Positions 7,955 to 16,883 of a stretch of DNA of 36,131 nucleotides are shown here, piece after piece (within the stretch, counting starts at the first letter, position 1; each line of letters starts with the position of its first letter). The stretch is from a virus, in IMG/VR virus record IMGVR_UViG_3300021375_000085, positions 1 to 36,131 of that record. One strand, written 5' to 3'. Made by a program: the position numbers and the translations under genes. Below the pieces are notes generated by a model that saw only the letters and a program-made list of their open reading frames with translations, did no database searches and was not told the origin of the DNA.

Positions 7955-10900
7955 ATGGCTGAAATTAAAAATACTTTTCTAAAATCCAAGATGAATAAAG
8001 ACTTGGATGATAGATTACTACCAAATGGTGAATATCGTGATGCGCAGAATATATCTGTAGGTAAATCAGAAGATGCTGATGTAGGTGCTTTAGAAAATAT
8101 TATAGGTAATATTAACGCTACACCAGTTCTTCCTTATTCTTCTGATTGTGAAATAATAGGTTACTATAGTGATAAAACAAACGATAGAATTGTAACTTTT
8201 GTAACAAACTATACTGATCCAGCACCTAATAATCCAACATATGCTCCGCCAACTGCAGAATGTCATATATGTATTTTCAACAGTAATAATGATACATATG
8301 AAAATATTGTTAGTGGTAGTTTTTTAAATTTTTCAACTACAGATAGAGTTTTAGGTGTAAATCTTATAGAAAACTTATTATTTTTTACTGATAATAGAAA
8401 CCAGCCTAGAAAAATAAACATTAATACTGCTATCTTATCACCAAGTTATTATAACTCTGAAGACAATATATCTGTTGCTAAATACAACCCATATAAATGT
8501 ATTAGTCTTGTTAGAAAAATAGATCAAACAACCACAGCAGATACTATAAATTCAAATGTCTTGTTTATAGATGATTTAAGTAATAAAGTTATACCAGGCA
8601 TGGTTGTTGTGGCTAAAAAACCCACTGGTGGTTATTCTATATCTGGTGACGATTACATAACTGTTGAATCTGTAACTTCTAATTCTGTAACTTTAAAACA
8701 ACAAGCTGCCGGAAGTGTTTCTTTAAATATTGATACAGGTTCTACTATTACTTTTTTGCAATCAACAATGTCTAATAAAGAAGATCCTACAGAATATCCA
8801 AACTGGCCAGGTGATCCTGATTTATTAGAAGATAGATACGTTAGGTTTTCTTATAGATTTAAGTTTGACGATGGAGAATATTCTTTAACAGCACCATTTA
8901 CTCAAATAGCTTATGTACCTAAACAAAAAGGATATTTCCAAAACGGAGATGAAGATGCGGCTTATAGATCTACTGTTCTTGATTTCATGGAAAATGAAAT
9001 AAATGATATAGAGTTATTAGTTCCTCTTCCTTCTAAAGGTAGTTTACTTCAACAAGAGTATAAAGTTCAATCTGTAGATATACTATATAAAGAATCAGAT
9101 GGTTTAAGTATTAAAGTTCTAGAAACTATACCTATTTCTGATATATCTACAACTGAGGATGGTAATCCTAGGGAGGAAAATATATACACATATATTTATC
9201 AATCAAGAAAACCATATAAAACTTTACCTCAATTTGAAACTACTAGAGTCTACGATAAAGTTCCTGTTAGAGCTAAAGCTCAAGAGGCTTCAGGTAATAG
9301 AATAATATACGGTAACTATAGAGATATAAATACTCCACCTGATTTTGTAGATTATTATGTAGGTGCTTTTGAGAAAAATACAAATCTAGGTGATTCGTTT
9401 GTAGAATATCCTAACCATACTCTTAAACAAAATAGAAATTATCAAATAGGTTTTATTTTAGCTGATAAATTTGGTAGACAATCACCTGTTATTTTGTCTC
9501 CTGTTACTGTAGCTGGTTTAGATACTGGTAGTAATTTTAAAGGTGGTTCAACAATATATCATCCGTATAATAGTGAGAATTCACAAGGTAATATTAGAGA
9601 TTGGTTTGGTGACGCTATACAAGTAGTTATAAACACTGAAATTAATAGTATTTTTAATAGACCTTTAGGTAGACCAGGCATGTACGCTGAAAGATATAAA
9701 GATTCTAATTTTTTAGGTGAAGGTTTTTCTATAAGTTCAAGTTCTTTTTTAAATAACGATCAAACCCAATATGTTTTTACTTTAGACACTTTAAACCCAG
9801 ACAATGCAAGTGTACCTATTGTAGGTACTAGTTTGTCCGGCGAATATAGAGATTACGTAAAAGTAACAAGCGTAATAGATAATGGTGGTGGAACTTACAC
9901 TGTAGAAGCTGACGGTTCTATAAGTTCATCATATTTACCTAAAGTTTTAATAGAAAACGATATAAAATTTGCTTACAATATAAATCCAATAGGATGGTAT
10001 TCTTACAAAATAGTTGTAAAACAAACTGAACAAGAATATTATAATTGTTATTTACCTGGAATACTAAATGGTTATCCAGATCCAATAGTTACACCGTCTC
10101 CTTATCCAACTAGTGAAGTAGGTAAAACTGCTCATGTTGTATTATTGAATGATAATATAAATAAAATACCTAGAGACTTATCTGAGGTTGGTCCAGATCA
10201 AAAACAATATAGAAGTTCAGTAAGATTATTTGGTAGAGTTGAAAATAATACATCGTCAAATGAACAATATTTTCCAGGTAGAGCGACAGATACCGTATCT
10301 ACAATAGCCACGTCTAGTGATTTAAATATGGATTTCAACGATATAAATAGTGTTGAAAACTTTTATCAACTAGACACAAATCCAAACATAGCTAGAATAT
10401 CTACTTTATCTGCTCCTATAGGTGTAACTGAAGATTCTATGCTTCCTTTTTTAGCTATATATGAAACTGAACCGGTTGTATCATTATTAGATATATTTTG
10501 GGAAACAACAAGTACTGGTTCTATATCTGAATTAAATGAAGATGTATCTACAGGTAGCCCAGCACCAGTTGGTTTTACTGAAATAAATTTTAATTTTAGA
10601 GAAAATCAAGATTCTCAAGGAACTGGAGAGGGGACTGGAGACGTTGATTCACCCTGGGTTACTGATTCTTTTTTTCCAATAACAGCTGAAGGTACACCTA
10701 TAACAGGAACAACAATAACTTCTTTTACCGTTACAGATAGCAACGATCCAGCTCAATCTGTCACCTATTTCAGCATAGAACAAGAAACAGATATTAGTAG
10801 TCCATTTTATGGATCTTATAGAATAAAATTTAATAGTCAAGATATTGCTTACACTAGTAATTACGCTACAAATAGTGTTTTCTTTTTTAGTATGACTTTT

Positions 10901-12754
10901 AATTATGTTTTTGGCGAAGAAGTTTATACGCCTACTTTAGGCTTTCAAGGAAGTTTAGCAAACATAGATCCTTATTTATCTATAAGTCAATTTTCACATT
11001 TAGATCCAGCGCCTCAAATATTACCTCAAATAACAAGTTATCAAGGTAGCCCTTTAAGTTTAGGTAATATAGCTACCGCTGTAGTTAATGGCGCTCATGA
11101 ATTTAATCCCGCTAAGCAAGATGTCGGTGTATTTTTTACTAGTGTACCAGATAGCCCAGATCCAATAACAATACCAAATAGTGTTACTATAAATCATTCA
11201 ACAAGTGAAATGGTTAAAGGTTACGATTGGGGTCAAGGTATATATGAGATAAAATTAAAAGTTAAAGATGCTTTATCTAGCTTTAACTCTGGTCAACAAT
11301 CAATATCTTCACAAGGAAACACAACCCCTGGAACAAATGAAAGTATAGAATATTCTCAAGAAGTTAGAGTTATTCAAGAACCTTTACCAAGCGGATTGAT
11401 AACAAATTGTTTGAGTACGTATGACCAAATAAATCCTGATCCTAGAGTAATAAACAAAAAAGTTAAGCTATCAGGTACAAACTCCTACGATTATCCCGTT
11501 AGTGTAGAGGCTGCTTGGTATGTTGCAGATAATATATTAGCATCTAATGATTATCCTAGTGAATATCCTCCAGTAAATACAGATCCAAACGCTCCAGGAA
11601 ATTATGTTGCAGAACCAATCAGACTTGGGACAGAAGGTTTTTCAAATACTTCAGCTACAATTCAATTTGATTTAATGGCTGAAATACTTAGAAGTAAAGA
11701 AAATAATTCTTGGTGCGCGTATTCGTGGAGAATATATTATAGATCAAGTTCTTCTCAATCATGGACAGATCAAGGTATTTATGACTCCAACGGAACCAAT
11801 ATAAGTTATATGCTAAATGAAAAAATTAACGGCAACGATGACGCAAATGGAAGAAGAGGTGAAAGAAGTACAAACGCCGGACAATTTAGCGAAACAACTA
11901 CGCTATGGCTTTTAAATGACTCTTTTGCGAATACTAAAGAAGCTTTAAACATTCCTATTGCTTTCGACGTGAATGGAGAATATTTCATTCATGCGGAGCT
12001 TCTTGATAAGCTCGATGCTGAGCAAGAAGGTAATTCATTTTATTATGCGTGTGCTTGGGTTAATGTAAACGATGCCTACAATCCTACATGTGTTCCTAAT
12101 TATGGAGATAATGAAGCTGCTAATAAATCAGCTTGGGAATATTCAGTTCTACCTGAAAGATCCTCTAGAACATTAGCTTGTGAAGCTTCAGAAGGCGCTA
12201 ACACTTATTGGGCTAGAACACCTTATCCTCATATTGTTAAACAGTTTTGGAGTAATAGTAGTTTTACACAAGAACCATTACCGTCAATAACAGATGGTTT
12301 TCATTCTTACTTTTATCAAGCAGCTCCTCCTGTAGTGGGTGAAGCACAAGACACTGGTTTGAACATTAAAATGTCAGCTAACTTTACAAACACAACAGAT
12401 TCTGTAGTTAGAAAAGGATGGATAGACGGTGTTAGAGTTATTTGTCAACAAGATGAAAACGTACAAAGAGTAGGTTATCAATATGATCCAGTTACTAATA
12501 CTCCTGATTTAACTATACTACCAATTTGGCAAGACACAGGTCTTCTTCATTCAATATCTAGAGATGGTACTTTTCCTGTAGAATTTATAACGCCACCTCC
12601 CGGCGGGACAACTTTTAACGTGTACGAAGGAGACGCTCTTTATACAAGAACGCGTTTTGATAATCAAACAATTCCACAATATAACTATCATGTTTCAACA
12701 ACTGGAACTTTTGAATATAATTTAGTTTATTATAGATGGTTAAATTTTACTTAA
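7955..12754 (+). CDS. Large tail stabilisation/nozzle-associated structural protein
   Basis: This 1599-aa protein opens with a signature I recall from crAss-like and marine podophage stabilisation proteins: residues 1-52 include LLPNGEYRDAQNI followed by an acidic stretch and ALENIIGN. The rest is mostly beta-rich and Asn/Ser/Thr/Pro-rich with few charged helices, as in tail nozzle and fibre-bearing proteins. Several parts (for example 1010-1150) look like Ig-like or beta-sandwich repeats. It probably forms the distal tail tube and holds receptor-binding modules. The next gene, 36 nt downstream, carries what looks like the C-terminal nozzle domain usually fused to this N-terminus. No enzymatic motif was seen. 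The exact role is inferred. Confidence 0.7.
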   Translation: MAEIKNTFLKSKMNKDLDDRLLPNGEYRDAQNISVGKSEDADVGALENIIGNINATPVLPYSSDCEIIGYYSDKTNDRIVTFVTNYTDPAPNNPTYAPPTAECHICIFNSNNDTYENIVSGSFLNFSTTDRVLGVNLIENLLFFTDNRNQPRKININTAILSPSYYNSEDNISVAKYNPYKCISLVRKIDQTTTADTINSNVLFIDDLSNKVIPGMVVVAKKPTGGYSISGDDYITVESVTSNSVTLKQQAAGSVSLNIDTGSTITFLQSTMSNKEDPTEYPNWPGDPDLLEDRYVRFSYRFKFDDGEYSLTAPFTQIAYVPKQKGYFQNGDEDAAYRSTVLDFMENEINDIELLVPLPSKGSLLQQEYKVQSVDILYKESDGLSIKVLETIPISDISTTEDGNPREENIYTYIYQSRKPYKTLPQFETTRVYDKVPVRAKAQEASGNRIIYGNYRDINTPPDFVDYYVGAFEKNTNLGDSFVEYPNHTLKQNRNYQIGFILADKFGRQSPVILSPVTVAGLDTGSNFKGGSTIYHPYNSENSQGNIRDWFGDAIQVVINTEINSIFNRPLGRPGMYAERYKDSNFLGEGFSISSSSFLNNDQTQYVFTLDTLNPDNASVPIVGTSLSGEYRDYVKVTSVIDNGGGTYTVEADGSISSSYLPKVLIENDIKFAYNINPIGWYSYKIVVKQTEQEYYNCYLPGILNGYPDPIVTPSPYPTSEVGKTAHVVLLNDNINKIPRDLSEVGPDQKQYRSSVRLFGRVENNTSSNEQYFPGRATDTVSTIATSSDLNMDFNDINSVENFYQLDTNPNIARISTLSAPIGVTEDSMLPFLAIYETEPVVSLLDIFWETTSTGSISELNEDVSTGSPAPVGFTEINFNFRENQDSQGTGEGTGDVDSPWVTDSFFPITAEGTPITGTTITSFTVTDSNDPAQSVTYFSIEQETDISSPFYGSYRIKFNSQDIAYTSNYATNSVFFFSMTFNYVFGEEVYTPTLGFQGSLANIDPYLSISQFSHLDPAPQILPQITSYQGSPLSLGNIATAVVNGAHEFNPAKQDVGVFFTSVPDSPDPITIPNSVTINHSTSEMVKGYDWGQGIYEIKLKVKDALSSFNSGQQSISSQGNTTPGTNESIEYSQEVRVIQEPLPSGLITNCLSTYDQINPDPRVINKKVKLSGTNSYDYPVSVEAAWYVADNILASNDYPSEYPPVNTDPNAPGNYVAEPIRLGTEGFSNTSATIQFDLMAEILRSKENNSWCAYSWRIYYRSSSSQSWTDQGIYDSNGTNISYMLNEKINGNDDANGRRGERSTNAGQFSETTTLWLLNDSFANTKEALNIPIAFDVNGEYFIHAELLDKLDAEQEGNSFYYACAWVNVNDAYNPTCVPNYGDNEAANKSAWEYSVLPERSSRTLACEASEGANTYWARTPYPHIVKQFWSNSSFTQEPLPSITDGFHSYFYQAAPPVVGEAQDTGLNIKMSANFTNTTDSVVRKGWIDGVRVICQQDENVQRVGYQYDPVTNTPDLTILPIWQDTGLLHSISRDGTFPVEFITPPPGGTTFNVYEGDALYTRTRFDNQTIPQYNYHVSTTGTFEYNLVYYRWLNFT

Positions 12755-12790
12755 TTAGTAATAAAAAATAAAAATAAGTGATAATAAAAT

Positions 12791-14125
12791 ATGTCAGCAA
12801 CACTAGAAGTTAAATATTTCAACTCTTTTTGGTTAAAGAAGATAGATAGCATTGTAAACGCTGAAACCGTTGATGAAGAAAACGTTCCAGGCGCTTATCC
12901 ATCTGACAATTTAAAAGACTGGTATATCGAGGAAGCTAGAATACGAGGCGGTTACAATAACACGTCTGTAGATTTTGGTGTTAAAGCTTACTTAGTTGAA
13001 GATGAAAACTTACAACAACATAGATTTAACTCTCTTATATATTCAGGTGTTTTTAATTCTAGAACAGGTATAAATAGAACTAATGTTTTTTCTGTTGGTG
13101 AAGATATAACTAAGTCAGCAGACCCGGCAAATGGCTCTATACAAAAACTATACGCTGAAGATACTAACTTAATAGTATTTCAAGAAGATAAAGTTAGTAG
13201 AGCTTTAATAGATAAAGATGCTATTTATTCAGCCGAAGGAAACGCAGCTATAACATCATCTACTCTTGTTATAGGGCAAATAATTCCTTACGCTGGTAAC
13301 TTTGGTATAAGTACAAACCCAGAAAGCTTTGCTGTTTACGGTTATAGAAAATACTTTACTGATAGAAAACGTAATGCTGTTTTAAGACTCTCTATGGATG
13401 GTTTAACTGAAATATCATCTTATGGTATGACAGACTTTTTTAGAGACAATCTAGGTACACTGACAACTTCTGACGACGTTATTGGTGGATGGGATATACA
13501 TAACAAAAATTATACTATATCTATAAAGAAACAAAGCGGTGATTATGAAACACTTTCTTTTGATGATAGTGTAAATGGTTGGACTAGTTTCTTTAGTTAT
13601 AATCCAGATTTTATTTTTAGTTTAAACACATCAATGTATTCAGCTTATAAAGGTAAACTTTGGAAGCATTATACTTTAAATGTTGGATCTGAAGAAAGAA
13701 GTAATTTTTATGGTGTATCTAATGATTCAACAGTAACGTTTGTATTTAACGCTAATCAATCATTAGTTAAAAACTTTAAAACAATAAATTACGAAGGTAG
13801 TAATGATTGGGAGTTAGATTCTATGCAAACTTCTACAGATAATGCTCTACCTATTACTAAAGCTATAAATATTCAAACACAAGCAAGCACACTAGTAGAT
13901 TTACAAAATCAATTATTTCAAAATAACTTTAAAGTAAAAGAAAATAAATACTTTGCAAACTTAATAAACAGTACTGGTTCTCAACCTGGTGAAATTGTTT
14001 GGGGACAATCAAGTTCTGGTATTAAAGGTTTCTTTGCTACAGTTCAAATGAGTGTTGACAACACGTTGGGTGGTAAAAAAGAATTATTTGCAGTTTCTAC
14101 AAATTACGTAGAATCATCATATTAA
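12791..14125 (+). CDS. Tail nozzle (beta-propeller-like) protein, probably the second half of the stabilisation protein
   Basis: This 444-aa protein holds a conserved-looking block (residues 45-260) with EEARIRGGYNN, LIYSGVFNSRTGINRTN, DPANGSIQKLYAEDTNLIVF and YGYRKYFTDRKRNAVLRLS. I recall these from the C-terminal part of single-chain marine phage stabilisation or nozzle proteins of 1500-2300 aa. Alternating strands and GGWDIHNK/TISIKK repeats fit a T7 gp12-like propeller. Here it is a separate gene 36 nt after the 1599-aa protein, in an AT-rich gap with stop codons in all frames, so the pair looks like a split version. It would complete the tail tube. Confidence 0.65.
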   Translation: MSATLEVKYFNSFWLKKIDSIVNAETVDEENVPGAYPSDNLKDWYIEEARIRGGYNNTSVDFGVKAYLVEDENLQQHRFNSLIYSGVFNSRTGINRTNVFSVGEDITKSADPANGSIQKLYAEDTNLIVFQEDKVSRALIDKDAIYSAEGNAAITSSTLVIGQIIPYAGNFGISTNPESFAVYGYRKYFTDRKRNAVLRLSMDGLTEISSYGMTDFFRDNLGTLTTSDDVIGGWDIHNKNYTISIKKQSGDYETLSFDDSVNGWTSFFSYNPDFIFSLNTSMYSAYKGKLWKHYTLNVGSEERSNFYGVSNDSTVTFVFNANQSLVKNFKTINYEGSNDWELDSMQTSTDNALPITKAINIQTQASTLVDLQNQLFQNNFKVKENKYFANLINSTGSQPGEIVWGQSSSGIKGFFATVQMSVDNTLGGKKELFAVSTNYVESSY

Positions 14126-14138
14126 ATTAAATTAAATG
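14126..14138 (+). promoter_or_regulatory. Tandem ATTAA leader before the cupin-like gene
   Basis: Two ATTAA units run from the stop codon of the nozzle gene straight into the ATG at 14136. The same pentamer occurs in four tandem copies before the primase-helicase gene (33411-33430) and singly before the endolysin gene. There is no Shine-Dalgarno sequence, so this A/T leader is the likely ribosome entry site. Confidence 0.45.
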
Positions 14139-14588
14139 GAAAATAAAGTTAGTGATTTTGTTCAAAAAATAGAGCAACTTCAAAACGCTTTAATAGCTAT
14201 TAATGATAATAAAACTATACAAGGTGACGGTGAAACGTTGGTTAGTAGTGTAGAGTTTCCTATAGCTCATGATTTTTCAGATCAATTGTACATGAGAAAA
14301 ATGGAAATGAAAGCTGATTCTATTGTTGTTAGTGCAATACACCATACTGATCATTTTTGGTTTCTTTTAAAAGGAAAAATATTAGTAGCGACAGATGGTG
14401 AAACCATAGAGTATTCTGCTCCATATATAGAAAAATCTATAAAAGGAGCTAAAAGAGTTATAGCTTGTTTAGAGGATTGCATTTTTGTTAATGTTCACAA
14501 AAATCCAAGCAATACAAAAGATATGAAAGAAATTGAAAATAACTTATATTCTTTTACAATAGAAGATTATATAAAAAAAGAAAAATAA
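14136..14588 (+). CDS. Cupin-like small protein
   Basis: This 150-aa protein has a helical start (residues 1-35) followed by a compact beta-barrel pattern: IVVSAIHHTDHFWFLLKGKI, then VATDGETIEYSAP, IKGAKRVIAC and CIFVNVHKNP. The H-H-x-x-H cluster near residue 70, the Gly in LLKGKI and the later VNVH resemble the two cupin motifs that bind a metal through three His and one Glu. Cupin-fold proteins of this size occur in the tail modules of marine phages, where their substrate is unknown. It lies between the nozzle gene and the internal virion proteins, so it could be a virion component or an assembly factor. Enzymatic activity is not shown. Confidence 0.55.
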   Translation: MENKVSDFVQKIEQLQNALIAINDNKTIQGDGETLVSSVEFPIAHDFSDQLYMRKMEMKADSIVVSAIHHTDHFWFLLKGKILVATDGETIEYSAPYIEKSIKGAKRVIACLEDCIFVNVHKNPSNTKDMKEIENNLYSFTIEDYIKKEK

Positions 14589-14589
14589 T

Positions 14590-15306
14590 ATGTCAGCAAT
14601 AGTAGCAGGAATAATAGGAGGTGCAGGAAGCATAATTGGCGGAATGTTTGGTGCTAGCTCAGCTAAGAAAGCAGCTAGAGAAGCCGCTATGCAGAAAAAA
14701 AGACTTGAGGCAAAATTAAAAAACTTAGAGGACAATAGACAACCTATTATAAATCCTTATGAAGAAGTAAAGAGTGTAGCTGGTTTAGCAGAAAATCTAA
14801 CTAGTCAAATGTCTAATCCTTATGCTAACCTAGGTGTAGCTACTCAAGCCGCTGAAATGCAGGCTGAAGAAGCTGATATTGCTTTAGCTAATACTTTAGA
14901 CACTATTAGAGCCACAGGTAGTGGTGCTGGTGGAGCTACAGCGCTTGCTCAAGCTGCTCTGCAAAGTAAAAAAGGAGTTTCAGCTAGTATTGAAGCTCAA
15001 GAAGCTAACAATGAAAAGTTAAAAGCTCAAGGTGAACAAGATCTTCAAAGACAAAAAATAGCTGAAGAGCAAAGAATACAAGGTATAGAGATGAGTGAAG
15101 CTCAGCGGTTACAACAAGCCGATGTCATGGGTAAGCAATTTACATTTGGTGCAACCGAACAAAGAGAGACAGCTGCTATGGATAGAGTTGCAGCTCAAAT
15201 ATCAGGTGCTGAAGCTAGAGGAGCTCAAGCACAAGCAGATAAAGCAGGAGCTATTACAAGTGCTATAGGTGGTTTTGCTAAATCAATAGGCGGTATAGAT
15301 TTTTAA
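14590..15306 (+). CDS. Internal virion protein, T7 gp14-like (reading probably continues to 15407 by -1 shift)
   Basis: This 238-aa protein starts with a Gly/Ala/Ile-rich hydrophobic segment (about residues 3-25), then a long Ala/Gln/Glu-rich helical and coiled-coil body. That is the pattern of gp14-like ejection proteins, which insert in the host outer membrane during DNA entry. It is the first of three consecutive internal-protein genes. The frame ends at TAA 15304-15306 inside TTTTTAA, but a -1 shift gives 34 more sense codons up to TAA at 15405-15407. The added piece begins LKATPSVSPQISDAF and lacks any ATG, GTG or TTG, so it cannot start by itself. Either a programmed shift or a one-T indel seems likely; see the separate entry. 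Confidence 0.7.
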   Translation: MSAIVAGIIGGAGSIIGGMFGASSAKKAAREAAMQKKRLEAKLKNLEDNRQPIINPYEEVKSVAGLAENLTSQMSNPYANLGVATQAAEMQAEEADIALANTLDTIRATGSGAGGATALAQAALQSKKGVSASIEAQEANNEKLKAQGEQDLQRQKIAEEQRIQGIEMSEAQRLQQADVMGKQFTFGATEQRETAAMDRVAAQISGAEARGAQAQADKAGAITSAIGGFAKSIGGIDF

Positions 15307-15407
15307 AGGCAACTCCTAGTGTAAGTCCTCAAATAAGTGATGCTTTTATAAATACAAACGCAGATATATTTTCATCTAATGCTACTACACAATATGGTAC
15401 TGCTTAA
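15300..15407 (+). other. Candidate -1 frameshift site (T5) and frameshifted C-terminal extension
   Basis: The zero frame reads GAT TTT TAA. The Phe tRNA on TTT can slip one base back onto TTT, after which reading goes TTA AAG GCA ACT and stays open for 34 codons to 15407. Codons in the extension match the style of this genome (GCT, ACT, AGT, AAT). Stop 15407 is 21 nt before the next ATG, a normal spacing here, whereas the un-shifted stop leaves an unusual 122-nt gap. No strong downstream stem was seen, so a missing T in the homopolymer (natural or assembly) is the simplest alternative. Confidence 0.55.
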
Positions 15408-15428
15408 AAATATTAAAATAAAAAACAA

Positions 15429-16874
15429 ATGAGTTATAGAAATCCAAGTCAATACGTCGACACGCAGACAGGCCAGCATTATAGAAACTTAATACAAAAA
15501 TTGTCTGGAGTAGCTGAAGATATTTTTGAAAGAGAAAGAAAAAAACAAGCTTCTATATCTAAACAATTAAAAGAAAATGAAGAAAAAAATATAAAACTAG
15601 CTAAAGAGCAGTTTGAATATGAAAATAAAACTAGCGGCGAGATTAATAAAGCTGCACCAAATATTCAAAGCTTTGTAACTAATGATATTACAGATAGTTT
15701 TTATAATAATATAGATCTAGGTGGTAAAATAAGTACAAAAGGTATTTTAAATAAAGATGAAAAATCATTTTTAATGAATCTAAATCAACTCCCAGATGTA
15801 ATGATTAGAGATGGTGAAGCTAGATCTATTTTGTTAAGTGAAGATGGATTAAAAAACGCTGGCACAATGGGTGGTGTCTCAAATTTAAATGATCCAAATG
15901 CTATTAAATGGGCACAAGCCGTTACAAGAAAAGGACCAGGCAAAGGCGAGTTAATTTTTAATTACGACTTATTAAGTGAAGGCGGGCCAGAAACATATTA
16001 CAGCTATAAAGATGATACAATGGAAGAACCTTTTCAAGTATCAGGATCTATGTTAAACACATTGGCTCAAGACCCATCTCGAAGTCTTATAGTTACTATA
16101 CCAGATGAAAACGCAAACATGCAGCAAATGGTTGAAAGTTATGCTTATGGTAAAGACGCTATGGGTGAAACTTCTAAAAATTTAAAATCTAAATATATAG
16201 AAAATCAACCTATAAAAGAAGAACCACTTCCTGGTGGCGGCATAAGACGATATAGAGAAACTAACGAAGCATTGCTAGCAACTGACATGAGAGCTGATGT
16301 TGTTGCTACTATAGATTCTTTACCTGAAAACCAGCAAGTTGCTTTGTTAGATTATTTTCTTAGTAAAGATCAGGTTACAGCTGATATTAAATATGACTTA
16401 AATCAAAGTTTAGATGACGATGCTAAAAATCTATTAGCTTCATTATACGCCTCACACGCTATAGGTAAATACCCTATGCCTAAACAAGTGGACGTTGAAA
16501 TTATAAAAGCAGAAAAACCAAAAGAACCTACAGTTTCTGAGATTAAGTCTAAAAAACAAGAAGACAAATTAAGAAAAAGAGCTGAAGATAGGCTAAGTGC
16601 TATTAAAGGAGGCGCAAAAACAGCCATTAGAGCTGCGTTAGGCGAAGTTGAAGTTGCTCAAGAAGGTACAATTATTAGATTATATCCAGACACTGATGAT
16701 GAGCAAAAATATGATATGAATAGAAAAGAAGATATTGCTAGGTTAGCAAAAGACCTTGAAGTGTCTGAATTTGGCTCAGATCAACAAACTGATGATGTCT
16801 TAATTTTAATAGATGAAACACTTGAGCGAAAAAGAAAAGAAAGACTTGAAAAAGAAAAAAATAAACTACCTTAA
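15429..16874 (+). CDS. Internal virion protein, position of T7 gp15
   Basis: This 481-aa protein is not recognised from motifs, but it lies between a gp14-like protein and the giant gp16-like protein. That is the place of gp15, a component of the trans-envelope DNA channel. Residues 1-75 are charged and helical (YRNLIQKLSGVAEDIFERER and following), the centre (90-340) is mixed with many turns, and the last 120 residues are Lys/Glu-rich helices. There is no signal peptide and no clear membrane segment. It starts 21 nt after the end of the proposed frameshifted extension and ends 9 nt before the giant gene. Function is inferred from gene order. Confidence 0.55.
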   Translation: MSYRNPSQYVDTQTGQHYRNLIQKLSGVAEDIFERERKKQASISKQLKENEEKNIKLAKEQFEYENKTSGEINKAAPNIQSFVTNDITDSFYNNIDLGGKISTKGILNKDEKSFLMNLNQLPDVMIRDGEARSILLSEDGLKNAGTMGGVSNLNDPNAIKWAQAVTRKGPGKGELIFNYDLLSEGGPETYYSYKDDTMEEPFQVSGSMLNTLAQDPSRSLIVTIPDENANMQQMVESYAYGKDAMGETSKNLKSKYIENQPIKEEPLPGGGIRRYRETNEALLATDMRADVVATIDSLPENQQVALLDYFLSKDQVTADIKYDLNQSLDDDAKNLLASLYASHAIGKYPMPKQVDVEIIKAEKPKEPTVSEIKSKKQEDKLRKRAEDRLSAIKGGAKTAIRAALGEVEVAQEGTIIRLYPDTDDEQKYDMNRKEDIARLAKDLEVSEFGSDQQTDDVLILIDETLERKRKERLEKEKNKLP

Positions 16875-16883
16875 AATTTAATT

